This document shows, in pieces, positions 7,782 to 16,255 of a stretch of 55,949 bases of DNA. Each line of letters begins with the position of its first letter. Within the stretch, counting starts at the first letter, position 1. The DNA is taken from NCBI RefSeq assembly GCF_017315705.1, contig NZ_JAFLRF010000041.1:1-55949 (forward strand). The letters are read 5' to 3'. The translations under genes were made by a program, and so were the position numbers. This stretch comes from Trinickia mobilis. GTDB taxonomy: Bacteria; Pseudomonadota; Gammaproteobacteria; Burkholderiales; Burkholderiaceae. The notes beneath the pieces are model-generated. The model saw only the letters and a program-made list of their open reading frames with translations. It was not told the origin of the DNA and searched no databases.

Positions 7782-9985
7782 ACCAGGTCAAATCGTCCGC
7801 GCCGGCAGGAGCGAATGCCGACCTGATCGAACGCCTCGCCGAGCGCGCCGGCTTCGAGATCCAATGGGACGACGCGCACGGCATGCCGCGCCGCGTGCCG
7901 GCCGGCACGCTCGCCGCGCTGCTCGAGCGCATCGGCCTGCCCTGCTCCACGGCCGCCGACGCGAAGCACAGCATGGCCACGCTCGATGCCGAGCTGTCGG
8001 GCCGCAAGCTGCCGCCGCTCATGACTGCCGAGTGCGAACGCGCGATCGCGCTGCCCGCCGCCGCGGTCAAGTCGGGGAGCCGCTACCGGATCGAGCTCGA
8101 AAGCGGCTCGCTGATCGACGGCCGCTTCACCGCGCCCAAAGGCGAAGCCGCGCTGCTCGCGCCGATCAGCGAGCCGGGCTATCACACGCTCGTCATCAAC
8201 GATCAGCACCTCCGCCTCGCCGTCGCGCCGCGCCGCTGCTATACGGTCGACGACGCGTGGCGCGCGTTTGCCGGCGACCGCGCGCGGCCCGCGGCGCTGT
8301 GGGGCATCGGCGTGCAGGCGTACGGCTTGCGCCGGCACGGCGACGGCGGCATCGGCGACTATTCCGCGCTCGCCGCGTTCGCGATCGAAAGCGCGAAGCG
8401 CGGCGCGCACGCGCTGGCGATCAGTCCGATGCATGCGGCATTCGGCGCCGAGCCGCACAAGTACAGCCCGTATGCGCCGTCGTCGCGGCTTTATCTGAAC
8501 GTGGCGCACATCGACCCCGCCGCCGTGTTCGGCGCAGCCGCCGCACGCGCGGCGCTCGACGCCGCTCGCGTGAACGGCGAGTGGGCCGCGCTCGAAGCGC
8601 TGCCGCTCATCGATTGGCCCCGTGCGGTGCCGGCCAAGCTCAAGGTGCTGCGCGTGCTGTTCGAGCAGTTCTGCACGCATGAGCGCGCCCAGGACACGCC
8701 GCGCGCGCTCGAATTCCACGCGTTCTGCGCGGACGGCGGCCAGCCGCTCGAAGACCACGCGCGCTTCGAAGCGCTGTTGGCCGCGCAACTCGAGGCCGGC
8801 GGCGACGGCCATTGGCGCAACTGGCCCGCGCATCTCGCCGATCCGCGCAGCGCCGAAGTGGAAGCGTTCGCGCAGGCGCATCGGCACGACGTCGAGTTTC
8901 ATCTGTTCCTGCAATGGCTCGCGGCGAAAGGGCTCGCGCACGCGCAGCACGCGGCGCGCGACGCGGGCATGGCGGTCGGGCTCGTCGCCGACCTCGCCGT
9001 CGGCTGCGACAGCGCGGGCAGCCACGCGTGGTCGTATCGCGACGACATGCTGCAAAGCGTGTCGGTCGGCGCGCCGCCCGACCTCTTCAATCAGGCCGGA
9101 CAGTCGTGGGGACTCACGACGTTCTCGCCGCGCGCCATGCGCACGCAAGGCTTCGCCGCGTTCATCGATATGCTGCGCGCCGCGTTCGCGCACGCGGGCG
9201 GCATCCGCATCGATCACATCCTCGGTTTGCGGCGCCTGTGGCTGATCCCCGAAGGCGAGCTCGCGATGAACGGCGCGTACCTGCGCTATCCGGCCGAGGA
9301 CCTGCTGCGGCTCATCGCGCTCGAATCGACGCGCCATCGGGCGATCGTGATCGGCGAGGATCTCGGCACCATCCCGCCCGGTCTGCGCGAGCGTCTCGCC
9401 GATCACGGCCTGCTCGGCATTCGCGTGCTGTGGTTCGAGCGCGGCCATCATGGCGCCCCGTTCAAGCCGCCCGGCGAATGGGGACGCTCCGCGCTCGCCA
9501 CCACGACGACGCACGATCTGCCGACCATCGCCGGCTGGTGGCGCGGCGCGGACATCGACTGGCGCAACCGGATCGGACAGACCGCCGCGCGCGCCGACGG
9601 GCGCGATCCGGTTGCGCTCGCGCACGCCGAGCGCGCGGCGGACCGCGACGCGCTGTGGCGCGCCTTTCAGCACGCGCATCTCGCCCCGCAACACGTCGGC
9701 GCGCCGCCGGTCGATCACGCGCCGGTCGACGAAGCGCTCGCGTTCGTGTCGGCCACGCCCGCGCCGATCGTCACGTATCCGCTCGAAGACTTGCTTGGGC
9801 TCGTCGATCAGCCCAACCTGCCCGGTTCGATCGACGAGCATCCGAACTGGCGCCGCCGCATCGCGCAATCCGTCGACGAGCTGTTTTCGGACGCGGTATT
9901 CGCGGACCGGCTGCTCGCCGTCGCGCGCGCACGTTCGGACGCGGCGCCATCCGACCCACGGCCCAATCCCGACCGCACGCCATGA
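7778..9985 (+). CDS. malQ: 4-alpha-glucanotransferase MalQ
   Basis: MalQ (amylomaltase, GH77) transfers alpha-1,4-glucan segments and rebuilds maltodextrins for TreY and other enzymes. The start is GTG, overlapping the treZ stop; the product has 735 residues. Catalytic residues are visible as D479 in RIDHILGLRRLW, E527 in VIGEDLGTIP and D580 in TTTHDLPTIAGWW. The ~150-residue N-terminal extension matches the long MalQ form of proteobacteria. The gene ends in ATGA, overlapping the treY start. A much longer open frame begins upstream in treZ, but only the part from the GTG is MalQ-like. Confidence 0.95.
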   Translation: MNQVKSSAPAGANADLIERLAERAGFEIQWDDAHGMPRRVPAGTLAALLERIGLPCSTAADAKHSMATLDAELSGRKLPPLMTAECERAIALPAAAVKSGSRYRIELESGSLIDGRFTAPKGEAALLAPISEPGYHTLVINDQHLRLAVAPRRCYTVDDAWRAFAGDRARPAALWGIGVQAYGLRRHGDGGIGDYSALAAFAIESAKRGAHALAISPMHAAFGAEPHKYSPYAPSSRLYLNVAHIDPAAVFGAAAARAALDAARVNGEWAALEALPLIDWPRAVPAKLKVLRVLFEQFCTHERAQDTPRALEFHAFCADGGQPLEDHARFEALLAAQLEAGGDGHWRNWPAHLADPRSAEVEAFAQAHRHDVEFHLFLQWLAAKGLAHAQHAARDAGMAVGLVADLAVGCDSAGSHAWSYRDDMLQSVSVGAPPDLFNQAGQSWGLTTFSPRAMRTQGFAAFIDMLRAAFAHAGGIRIDHILGLRRLWLIPEGELAMNGAYLRYPAEDLLRLIALESTRHRAIVIGEDLGTIPPGLRERLADHGLLGIRVLWFERGHHGAPFKPPGEWGRSALATTTTHDLPTIAGWWRGADIDWRNRIGQTAARADGRDPVALAHAERAADRDALWRAFQHAHLAPQHVGAPPVDHAPVDEALAFVSATPAPIVTYPLEDLLGLVDQPNLPGSIDEHPNWRRRIAQSVDELFSDAVFADRLLAVARARSDAAPSDPRPNPDRTP

Positions 9986-12813
9986 CCGTTCCGCGCTCCA
10001 CGCTCAGGCTTCAACTGCATCGAGGCTTCACGTTCGACGACGCCGCCGCGCAACTGGACTACTTCGCCTCGCTCGGCGTGAGCCACCTGTACCTGTCGCC
10101 GATCACGACGGCGGCGCCGGGCTCGACGCACGGCTACGACACCGTCGACTACACGCGCGTGAATCCCGACCTCGGCGGCGAGGCCGCGCTCGTGCGCCTC
10201 GCCGACGCCGCGCACGCGCGCCAGATGGGCCTCATCGCCGACATCGTGCCGAACCACATGGGCATCGACGGCGCGCACAACGCCTGGTGGCTCGACATCC
10301 TCGAATGGGGACGGCATAGCGCGTACAGCCGCTATTTCGACGTCGACTGGCATTCGCCCGACCCCGCGCTGCGCGGCAAGGTGCTCGCGCCGTGCCTCGG
10401 CGCGCCTTACGGCGAGGAACTGGAGGCAGGCCGGATCACGCTGCAGTTCGATCAGGATGCCGTACGATTCTTCGCCGGCTACGCGCATCACGTGTTTCCG
10501 ATCTGCCCGGCGGAATACGCGCCGATCCTGCAGGCCGCCGAGCACCCGGAGCTGGCGGCGCTCGCCCAGGCTTTCACCGGGCTCACGCCGCAGCCCGCCG
10601 ACCAGCCGCGCGCGGCCGAAGCGCGCAACGCCTTGCGCGAGTTCGCCGCGCGCGAGCACGGCATGCCGGCCATCGGCGCCCTGCTTTCGACCTACGCCCC
10701 GAATACGCAGGCCGGCCGCGAGCGTCTGCACCGTCTGCTCGAGCGGCAGTTCTTCCGGCTCGCGTGGTGGCGCACCGCCGCCGACGAAGTGAACTGGCGG
10801 CGCTTTTTCGACATCAGCACGCTGGCGGCCGTGCGCGCGGAACGCCCGGAGGTCTTCGAAGCGACCCACGCGCTGATCTTGCGGCTCTTTGCCCTTGGGG
10901 TGATCGACGGCTTTCGCGTCGATCACGTCGATGGGCTCGTCGAGCCGCGCGAATACTGCCAGCGGTTGCGCCAGCGGCTCACGGAAATCGAAGCCGGCAG
11001 GCCGCAACAAGTGGACGGCCAGCGCGCGTATCTGGTCGTCGAGAAAATTCTCGGCCGCGGCGAGGCGCTCGCGGACGACTGGGGCGTCGACGGCACGACC
11101 GGCTACGACTTCATGAACGATGTCGGCGCGCTGCTGCACGACGCCGAGGGCGCCGCGCCGCTCACGGCCGCATGGGCCGAAATCAGCGCGAGCCGGCGCT
11201 CGTTCGCGGACGAAGCGCTCGTCGCGCGGCGCAAGATACTGACGGAGCACTTGTCGGCGGAACTCGATCGCGCCGCGCGCGCGCTCCATCGCATCGCGCG
11301 CGAGACCCCAGCGACGCGCGATTTCACGTTCACGTCAATACGGCGCGCGCTTGCGGAACTGGCGGTGCGTTTTCCGGTGTACCGGTTCTACCCGCAAAAC
11401 GGCACCCGCACCGCGGCCGACGACATTTATTTCGACCCGGCGCTCGACGCTGCGCGACAGGCGTTGCCGCGTGCCGATCATGAAGTGCTCGAGCGCGTTG
11501 CCGGGTGGCTCGGCGGCAGAGCGCCCGACGAAGGCCAATCGCAAGCGCAGCAGAATCCGAACTCGCCGGCCCCTCAACGACGCACCGCGCCCGCGCTGTT
11601 CGCGCAGCTCACCGCGCCGCTCGCCGCGAAAGCGATCGAGGACACGGCCTGCTATCGCTATGGGCGCTTGCTGTCGCGCAACGAAGTCGGCGCGGACCCG
11701 GGCGAGTTCGCGCTATCCGCCGGCGACTTTCACGCGGCGAATCTCGAACGTGCGAAGCGTTTCCCGCACACCATGCTCGCGACGGCCACGCACGACCACA
11801 AGCGCGGCGAAGACATGCGCGCGCGCCTGGCGGTGCTGAGCGAAATCGCACCGGAATGGAGCGCGACGCTGCACGCGTGGTCCACTTTGAACACGCCGCA
11901 GCGGCGCGTGCTGAACGGCAACGATCGCGACTGGGCGCCGGGTGCGGCCGCCGAAGCGATGCTGTATCAGACGCTCGTCGGCTGCTGGCCGCACGGCCTC
12001 GATCCCGGCGACGAAGCGGGCGTGAAGGCGCTCGCCGAGCGCGCCGCGGCGTGGCAGGAGAAGGCGCTGCGCGAAGCGAAGCTGCGCACGAGCTGGTACG
12101 CGCTCGATGAAGCGTACGAACAGGCCTCGCGCGACTTCCTGTTCGACATCCTCGCGCCGCAGCGGCGCGACGGCTTCCTGCAGGTTCTGCCCGCGTTCGT
12201 CGCGCGCATCGGCTGTGCGGGGGCGCTCAATGGCTTGCTGCAGACGACGCTGCGGCTGACGTCGCCGGGTGTGCCGGACCTGTACCAAGGCACCGAGTTG
12301 TGGGACTTCAGCCTCGTCGACCCTGACAACCGCGGTCCGGTCGATTTTGCGCAGCGCCACGCGTGGCTCTCCGGCTCGCCGCCGAGCGAGCAGCTCGCGA
12401 ACTGGCGCGATGCGCGCGTGAAGCTCGGCATCGTGCACCGCGCGCTGACGTTGCGCGCGATATCGCCCGCGCTCTTTCTGGAAGGTTCGTATATTCCGCT
12501 GTCCGTGCGCGGCAAGCTCGCGCGTCACGTGATTGCGTTTGCGCGCCGGCACGGCGACGCGTACGCGATCGTCATCGGGACGCGGTTTGCAGCCGCCTTG
12601 CTCGAAGGCGGCCGCGACGTGCCGCAGGTCGATCCGGCCAAGTGGGAAGACACGGTCGTGACGCTGCCGCAGCCGCTTGCCGCACGCGCGTTGTTCGACT
12701 GGCTGAGCCCGGGCGCGCCGAAGGCGGATGAGGCGGGCGATTTGCTGGTGAGCGATGCGCTGTCGGCGCTGCCGGTGGCGATATTGGTGGAGGAAGGGGT
12801 GCCGAGAGGGTGA
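9982..12813 (+). CDS. treY: Maltooligosyl trehalose synthase TreY
   Basis: TreY rearranges the reducing-end alpha-1,4 bond of maltodextrins to an alpha-1,1 bond, making the substrate for TreZ. The product has 943 residues, with the GH13 start STLRLQLHRGFTFDDA, the motif ADIVPNHMG, D314 in FRVDHVDGL and E354 in VVEKILGRGE, and a C-terminal domain containing VPDLYQGTELWDFSLVDPDNR. Its ATG overlaps the malQ stop. It is the last gene of the operon; an IS5-type transposase remnant starts immediately after its stop codon. Confidence 0.96.
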   Translation: MTVPRSTLRLQLHRGFTFDDAAAQLDYFASLGVSHLYLSPITTAAPGSTHGYDTVDYTRVNPDLGGEAALVRLADAAHARQMGLIADIVPNHMGIDGAHNAWWLDILEWGRHSAYSRYFDVDWHSPDPALRGKVLAPCLGAPYGEELEAGRITLQFDQDAVRFFAGYAHHVFPICPAEYAPILQAAEHPELAALAQAFTGLTPQPADQPRAAEARNALREFAAREHGMPAIGALLSTYAPNTQAGRERLHRLLERQFFRLAWWRTAADEVNWRRFFDISTLAAVRAERPEVFEATHALILRLFALGVIDGFRVDHVDGLVEPREYCQRLRQRLTEIEAGRPQQVDGQRAYLVVEKILGRGEALADDWGVDGTTGYDFMNDVGALLHDAEGAAPLTAAWAEISASRRSFADEALVARRKILTEHLSAELDRAARALHRIARETPATRDFTFTSIRRALAELAVRFPVYRFYPQNGTRTAADDIYFDPALDAARQALPRADHEVLERVAGWLGGRAPDEGQSQAQQNPNSPAPQRRTAPALFAQLTAPLAAKAIEDTACYRYGRLLSRNEVGADPGEFALSAGDFHAANLERAKRFPHTMLATATHDHKRGEDMRARLAVLSEIAPEWSATLHAWSTLNTPQRRVLNGNDRDWAPGAAAEAMLYQTLVGCWPHGLDPGDEAGVKALAERAAAWQEKALREAKLRTSWYALDEAYEQASRDFLFDILAPQRRDGFLQVLPAFVARIGCAGALNGLLQTTLRLTSPGVPDLYQGTELWDFSLVDPDNRGPVDFAQRHAWLSGSPPSEQLANWRDARVKLGIVHRALTLRAISPALFLEGSYIPLSVRGKLARHVIAFARRHGDAYAIVIGTRFAAALLEGGRDVPQVDPAKWEDTVVTLPQPLAARALFDWLSPGAPKADEAGDLLVSDALSALPVAILVEEGVPRG

Positions 12814-12820
12814 TTGTTCG

Positions 12821-12976
12821 ATCCACGCGCTGCTCGTAGTCGCGTATGAGTCGGCGCACGCGAACCGTCCATCCAAATGTACGCTCGACTACCTCGCGGC
12901 GCGGCAGGACAGCAAAGCCCGACTGTTACTCGTGCTGACGGACCACCTCAACCACGAAGTCAAGGGTCGCGGTCTT
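12821..12976 (-). pseudogene. Remnant of an IS5-family transposase (C-terminal part)
   Basis: Reading the minus strand from about 12976 to 12821 gives a stretch containing FAVLPRREVVERTFGW followed by RRLIRDYEQRVD. This matches the conserved C-terminus of IS5-type (IS427-like) transposases, usually FVVLPRRWVVERTFGW...RRLVRDYE. An in-frame TAA lies upstream of FAVLPRR, and no N-terminal DDE part or terminal inverted repeats are visible. It is a dead fragment between treY and the RiPP cluster and marks earlier insertion activity. The rest of 12977-13200 holds nothing I recognise. Confidence 0.8.
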
Positions 12977-13212
12977 GTCCATCCGCGCTGGCCGAGGCAC
13001 GCTGGCAAGGGCCCCAGGCCCTTGAACAGCGCCCACGATGACCCACAACAAACCAGGAAAGCTTACTTCACGAACAGTTCGCTTCGAACTCTCGACAACA
13101 TCATGAATGCAGTTGCGTGGTCAGCACTGCTCACACTCTCCTGAGCACCTTTCTCTCATATCTCGGCAGTCGTTGGCACAGCATCGTTTACCCCGATCGC
13201 CTGCAAAATAAT

Positions 13213-13240
13213 TTGACTGAAAAGTATATGAAATGATACT
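13213..13240 (+). promoter_or_regulatory. Candidate sigma-70 promoter of the RiPP cluster
   Basis: TTGACT (13213-13218) and GATACT (13235-13240) are separated by 16 bp, giving 5/6 and 4/6 matches to the -35 and -10 consensus in an AT-rich stretch. It lies about 165 bp upstream of the precursor start, leaving a long leader. Confidence 0.5.
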
Positions 13241-13266
13241 GTAAAACGTCGTCTTTTAAGTGATAT

Positions 13267-13299
13267 GTTATGCTAACTGAAGTACTACGTTATGCTAAC
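13267..13299 (+). promoter_or_regulatory. Paired 11-bp direct repeats, candidate operator
   Basis: GTTATGCTAAC occurs at 13267-13277 and again, identical, at 13289-13299. The 22-bp spacing is about two helical turns, as expected for two protomers of a regulator on one DNA face. The pair lies just downstream of the candidate -10 and upstream of the precursor gene. No regulator gene is present in the cluster. Confidence 0.45.
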
Positions 13300-13406
13300 A
13301 GGCGGCAACCTGACTGGCAGATGCAATCCTCGTTCTTGTGGTGCGCGTGGTGGATTAGCTCTGCCTGGAATCGCATGTCTTGTGTCATTGAAAAAAGGAA
13401 AATCCA

Positions 13407-13577
13407 ATGGATCTGCATGTGTTCAAAAAGGAAATGATGGCTGGCGCGCAACAGGTCGAACGTGAGATGCCCGCTGAACTCGATCCCGAATTCCTTGCTC
13501 TGGTCGGCGGCGGTGTTGAGTCGCAATCCAAGCCGCGTGCTTGGTTTGCCAATTCTTCTTTTTCGAAAAGGTTTTAA
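13407..13577 (+). CDS. Double-glycine leader RiPP precursor peptide
   Basis: This 56-residue gene starts at an ATG six bases after AAGGAA and ends in TAA. The N-terminal part (1-35/36) is a charged leader with the double-glycine pattern ending EFLALVGGG (G34-G36), the usual recognition site of C39 peptidases. Cleavage after GG would release a core of about 20-21 residues ending in K-P-R-A-W-F-A-N-S-S-F-S-K-R-F. The core has W46, F47, N49, F52, K54 and a terminal F56. The next gene is a radical SAM/SPASM maturase and a C39 ABC exporter follows, so leader removal and export are accounted for. W-x-x-N recalls dynobactin, F-x-K recalls the W-S-K ring of darobactin, and F-A-N and F-S-K fit the aromatic-X-X pattern of three-residue cyclophanes. 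Modification and activity are inferred. Confidence 0.85.
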   Translation: MDLHVFKKEMMAGAQQVEREMPAELDPEFLALVGGGVESQSKPRAWFANSSFSKRF

Positions 13578-13617
13578 GTAATCCGCATCCTGTTACCCCA
13601 TTAAGGTAACGTCTGGC

Positions 13618-13642
13618 GCGATACGCCTTGGTGGCGTATCGC
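13618..13642 (+). terminator. Perfect 10-bp hairpin between precursor and maturase genes
   Basis: GCGATACGCC (13618-13627) and GGCGTATCGC (13633-13642) form a perfect 10-bp stem with a TTGGT loop, 40 bases after the precursor stop. No T-tract follows, so it is more likely a leaky terminator or a 3'-stabilising structure that keeps precursor mRNA in excess over maturase mRNA. Confidence 0.6.
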
Positions 13643-13691
13643 CACTAATCGGGCTACGCCACGTGACACTGACGTATTCACTGAGAATGGT

Positions 13692-15017
13692 GTGCTCATT
13701 CGCCTCGTCATCCAGAAAACTCCACACTTTCTCGTCCGCAATTTTAGAGGCTGTTCCACTCATCAGTGCTTCCCCAAGTGCATTGAGCCTGAATCAAGTT
13801 CATGTGTTTTGATCAATAACTGGCGTCGAAATGATGGTGCACGAAAAATCAATAGGCTTGAAGTAATAGTCAAGGTAACTGAACGGTGCAATATCGATTG
13901 CACTTATTGCTATTACTTCAACGGCGAAAACGGCGATTACGCAAATCAGCCTCCTTACTTGACCGTTGATACGGCGAGATCTCTTGCCATTTATTTGCAT
14001 AACGCTTCACGCTCTCATTCGATCGATGAGATACGGATTGATTTGCACGGCGGCGAGCCTCTCTTGATGAAAAAGACGAGAATGAGCGTCATGCTTGAAA
14101 TCTTCCGGAGCAGTATCCCGGATTCCACAGATTTAACGATTTGTATTCAAACGAATGCAATATTGTTGGATGAAGAGTGGATTTCCATCTTTGCCAAATA
14201 TAACGTCTCCGTAGGAGTAAGCTTGGACGGACCGCCGAGAGAGAATGATCTTTATAGGGTTGACAAAAAGGGGCGGGGCACTCACTCGGCGATCGCAAAG
14301 GCAATTGAAATGTTGAAGAAAGCAAATAAAAAATGCGCCGGGGTATTTGCCGGAGTTATTTGTGTTGTAAACCCAGATTTTGATGGGCGTAAAGTATATC
14401 GCCATTTTGTAGATGATTTGGGGATTGAGAGGATTCATTTTCTTAAACCAAATCAAACAAGGGATGGGGCTGACATTAAACTGGTAGAGGGTACCAGTAA
14501 ATTTCTGCTGGACGCATTGAATGAATGGATCAACGATAGCAATCCCAATATCTATGTAAGACAATTCACCGATCCGATCAGGCGTCTTTGCGCATCTGGT
14601 CCGTCAAGCCCCTTCTCCGATCGGTATGTTGCCGTGACAGTTAGGGCGAATGGCGAGATAGCTATCGACGACGACTTTCGCAACACGCTACCGTCACTTT
14701 TTAATCTCGAATTGAATGTTGCAGATAGCGCACTGGCAGATTTCCTCAATCACCCGGGAGTATTCGATTTTCACCAAGCTTGTGCCGAAGTGCCGCCATC
14801 TTGCCTGCAATGCGGCGCAAACGGCATATGTCAAAGTGGCATCGGACTTAATGAGTCTGTTCTTCACAGATACAGTTTCATTAACAAATTTCGCAATGCC
14901 AGTCTATTCTGCCAAAGTCATCAGGCTATCATTATTCGATTAGGACAATTTGCCATTTCACACGGCGTGCCATGGTCGACCATTGAGAAAAATATGATAC
15001 GGATTCACGACAATTAA
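13692..15017 (+). CDS. Radical SAM/SPASM peptide maturase
   Basis: This protein should install carbon-carbon or similar crosslinks on the precursor. The SAM-cluster motif is C66-x3-C70-x2-C73 in TERCNIDCTYCYYF, followed by LHGGEPLL (118-125) and SVGVSLDGP. A SPASM-type cysteine set (C300, C364, C371, C374, C380, C407) would bind auxiliary Fe-S clusters. The KVTERCN-x2-CTYCYxF signature resembles, from memory, the XyeB and DarE-like peptide maturases. The GTG start at 13692 is uncertain: the first ~50 residues look unlike the family, and a TTG at 13809 would give a protein starting just before INRLEVIVKVTERC. Codon use is AT-rich, unlike the flanking operons, suggesting transfer. Confidence 0.88.
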   Translation: MLIRLVIQKTPHFLVRNFRGCSTHQCFPKCIEPESSSCVLINNWRRNDGARKINRLEVIVKVTERCNIDCTYCYYFNGENGDYANQPPYLTVDTARSLAIYLHNASRSHSIDEIRIDLHGGEPLLMKKTRMSVMLEIFRSSIPDSTDLTICIQTNAILLDEEWISIFAKYNVSVGVSLDGPPRENDLYRVDKKGRGTHSAIAKAIEMLKKANKKCAGVFAGVICVVNPDFDGRKVYRHFVDDLGIERIHFLKPNQTRDGADIKLVEGTSKFLLDALNEWINDSNPNIYVRQFTDPIRRLCASGPSSPFSDRYVAVTVRANGEIAIDDDFRNTLPSLFNLELNVADSALADFLNHPGVFDFHQACAEVPPSCLQCGANGICQSGIGLNESVLHRYSFINKFRNASLFCQSHQAIIIRLGQFAISHGVPWSTIEKNMIRIHDN

Positions 15018-15147
15018 ACGATGCAATCCCCCGGCTTTGCCCATCGTCTTAAAAGCAATATTTGTCAGCGGCTTTACATGAAATTTTGATCTAATCTCAC
15101 GCGGCACACCTTTTGATGATGCCGTGATTTGCGGAGCAAATAATAGC

Positions 15148-16254
15148 ATGATTAGAAAACTGTTCTTCGCTATTTTTTTGGTACTGCCAATTGGTGTATA
15201 CGCTGAAAACGTAGACGCGGAAACTGAGCCTCATGCTGCCAATCTCAGGAGTGACTTTACTGTTCCAACAACCACCTCTGCTGCATTTCCATTCTCAGGC
15301 AGTGAGATCACGACGTCTGACGGGCATCGGCTACGTTACTATTCATCGGATATGTCAGCACGGGAAAAACCATTAGTCATTTTTGTGCCGGGAAGCGGAT
15401 GCAACGGAGCCTTTTCCGTGTTGCCTGATGGACATCGCACCATGGGACCAGAGGGATTCGCTCTAAAATTCACGGAAAAAGTTCGTTTGGTTATCCTTGA
15501 GAACCCAGGTATTGAAAAGCGTTTCGAACACGAAATGGACTCTGGGTGTTCATTGGCGTTCAGGAAAATGGCAAATATGCAAGCACGATTAGAGGCGTTG
15601 CGGACCATTGTCGACGACCTTCAGCATCGTGGTTGGATTAATGGTCAGCCGTTTATGATTGTTACCGGTTCTGAGGGCGTTTCTATAGCATCACGTTTCG
15701 CAACGTCGGCTAAGGACGTATCCCATCTTCTGTTAATTTCAGGATTTGGGATTGGGCAAACCTTAGCGACAGTTCACGCAGCACTAACCGGCTGGGGGAA
15801 TTGGACTTTCGTGCCGGAGGCTGAACCAAATAATCAACTTGACCGATTGCAATCTACTTTTACCAATTGGGAACAAGTGCACCGGAGTCTGGGACAGGAG
15901 TCAACTAAATCAATCGCAGGCCACGATGAAGCCTATTGGCGAACTATAGGCATGGCATCGTCTGCTGAAGACATGCTCGCATCCAAGGCACAGCTTTATT
16001 TGGTCCAAGGGGGGCTCGATCAAAATGCGCCGGCAGTCGACTATGAGGCTGGTATTGCATACCTCGTGGCACACAATCGCCCCTTTGTAACCGAGTACAT
16101 TCCATGTGGCGATCATTTTTTGGTGTGTCCAAACGACCATGGGGAACCTAAAAATCTTCAAGGGATCATTGAGCGTGGTATGGAATGGTTCCTGACCGCT
16201 CGGGTGCAAAGCAATTCTGCGGCATCGTTTAATCCTTCAGCGACGTTACAGTAG
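15148..16254 (+). CDS. Exported alpha/beta hydrolase of the RiPP cluster
   Basis: The start chosen (ATG at 15148) gives a clear signal peptide, MIRKLFFAIFLVLPIGVYA, so the 368-residue product is probably periplasmic; an upstream GTG at 15124 would bury the signal. An alpha/beta-hydrolase fold is indicated by FVPGSGCNG (oxyanion region), the nucleophile elbow G-S175-E-G, D291 in QGGLDQNAP and H323 in PCGDHFLV. Four cysteines after the signal (84, 134, 320, 327) could form disulfides. It lies between the maturase and exporter genes and shares their AT-rich composition. It could trim or hydrolyse the exported peptide, for final maturation or self-protection; the substrate is unknown. Confidence 0.75.
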   Translation: MIRKLFFAIFLVLPIGVYAENVDAETEPHAANLRSDFTVPTTTSAAFPFSGSEITTSDGHRLRYYSSDMSAREKPLVIFVPGSGCNGAFSVLPDGHRTMGPEGFALKFTEKVRLVILENPGIEKRFEHEMDSGCSLAFRKMANMQARLEALRTIVDDLQHRGWINGQPFMIVTGSEGVSIASRFATSAKDVSHLLLISGFGIGQTLATVHAALTGWGNWTFVPEAEPNNQLDRLQSTFTNWEQVHRSLGQESTKSIAGHDEAYWRTIGMASSAEDMLASKAQLYLVQGGLDQNAPAVDYEAGIAYLVAHNRPFVTEYIPCGDHFLVCPNDHGEPKNLQGIIERGMEWFLTARVQSNSAASFNPSATLQ

Positions 16255-16255
16255 C

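Noticed and set aside
8812-9981. Upstream extension of the treY frame
   Set aside because: It is malQ read out of frame; the ATG at 9982 overlaps the malQ stop and begins the TreY family sequence.
12755-13144. 129-codon plus-strand ORF downstream of treY
   Set aside because: It overlaps the treY end and runs antisense to the IS5-type transposase remnant; no ribosome-binding site or family.
13290-13526. 78-codon minus-strand ORF over the RiPP precursor
   Set aside because: Antisense to the precursor gene, which has a good ribosome-binding site, a GG leader and the right neighbours.
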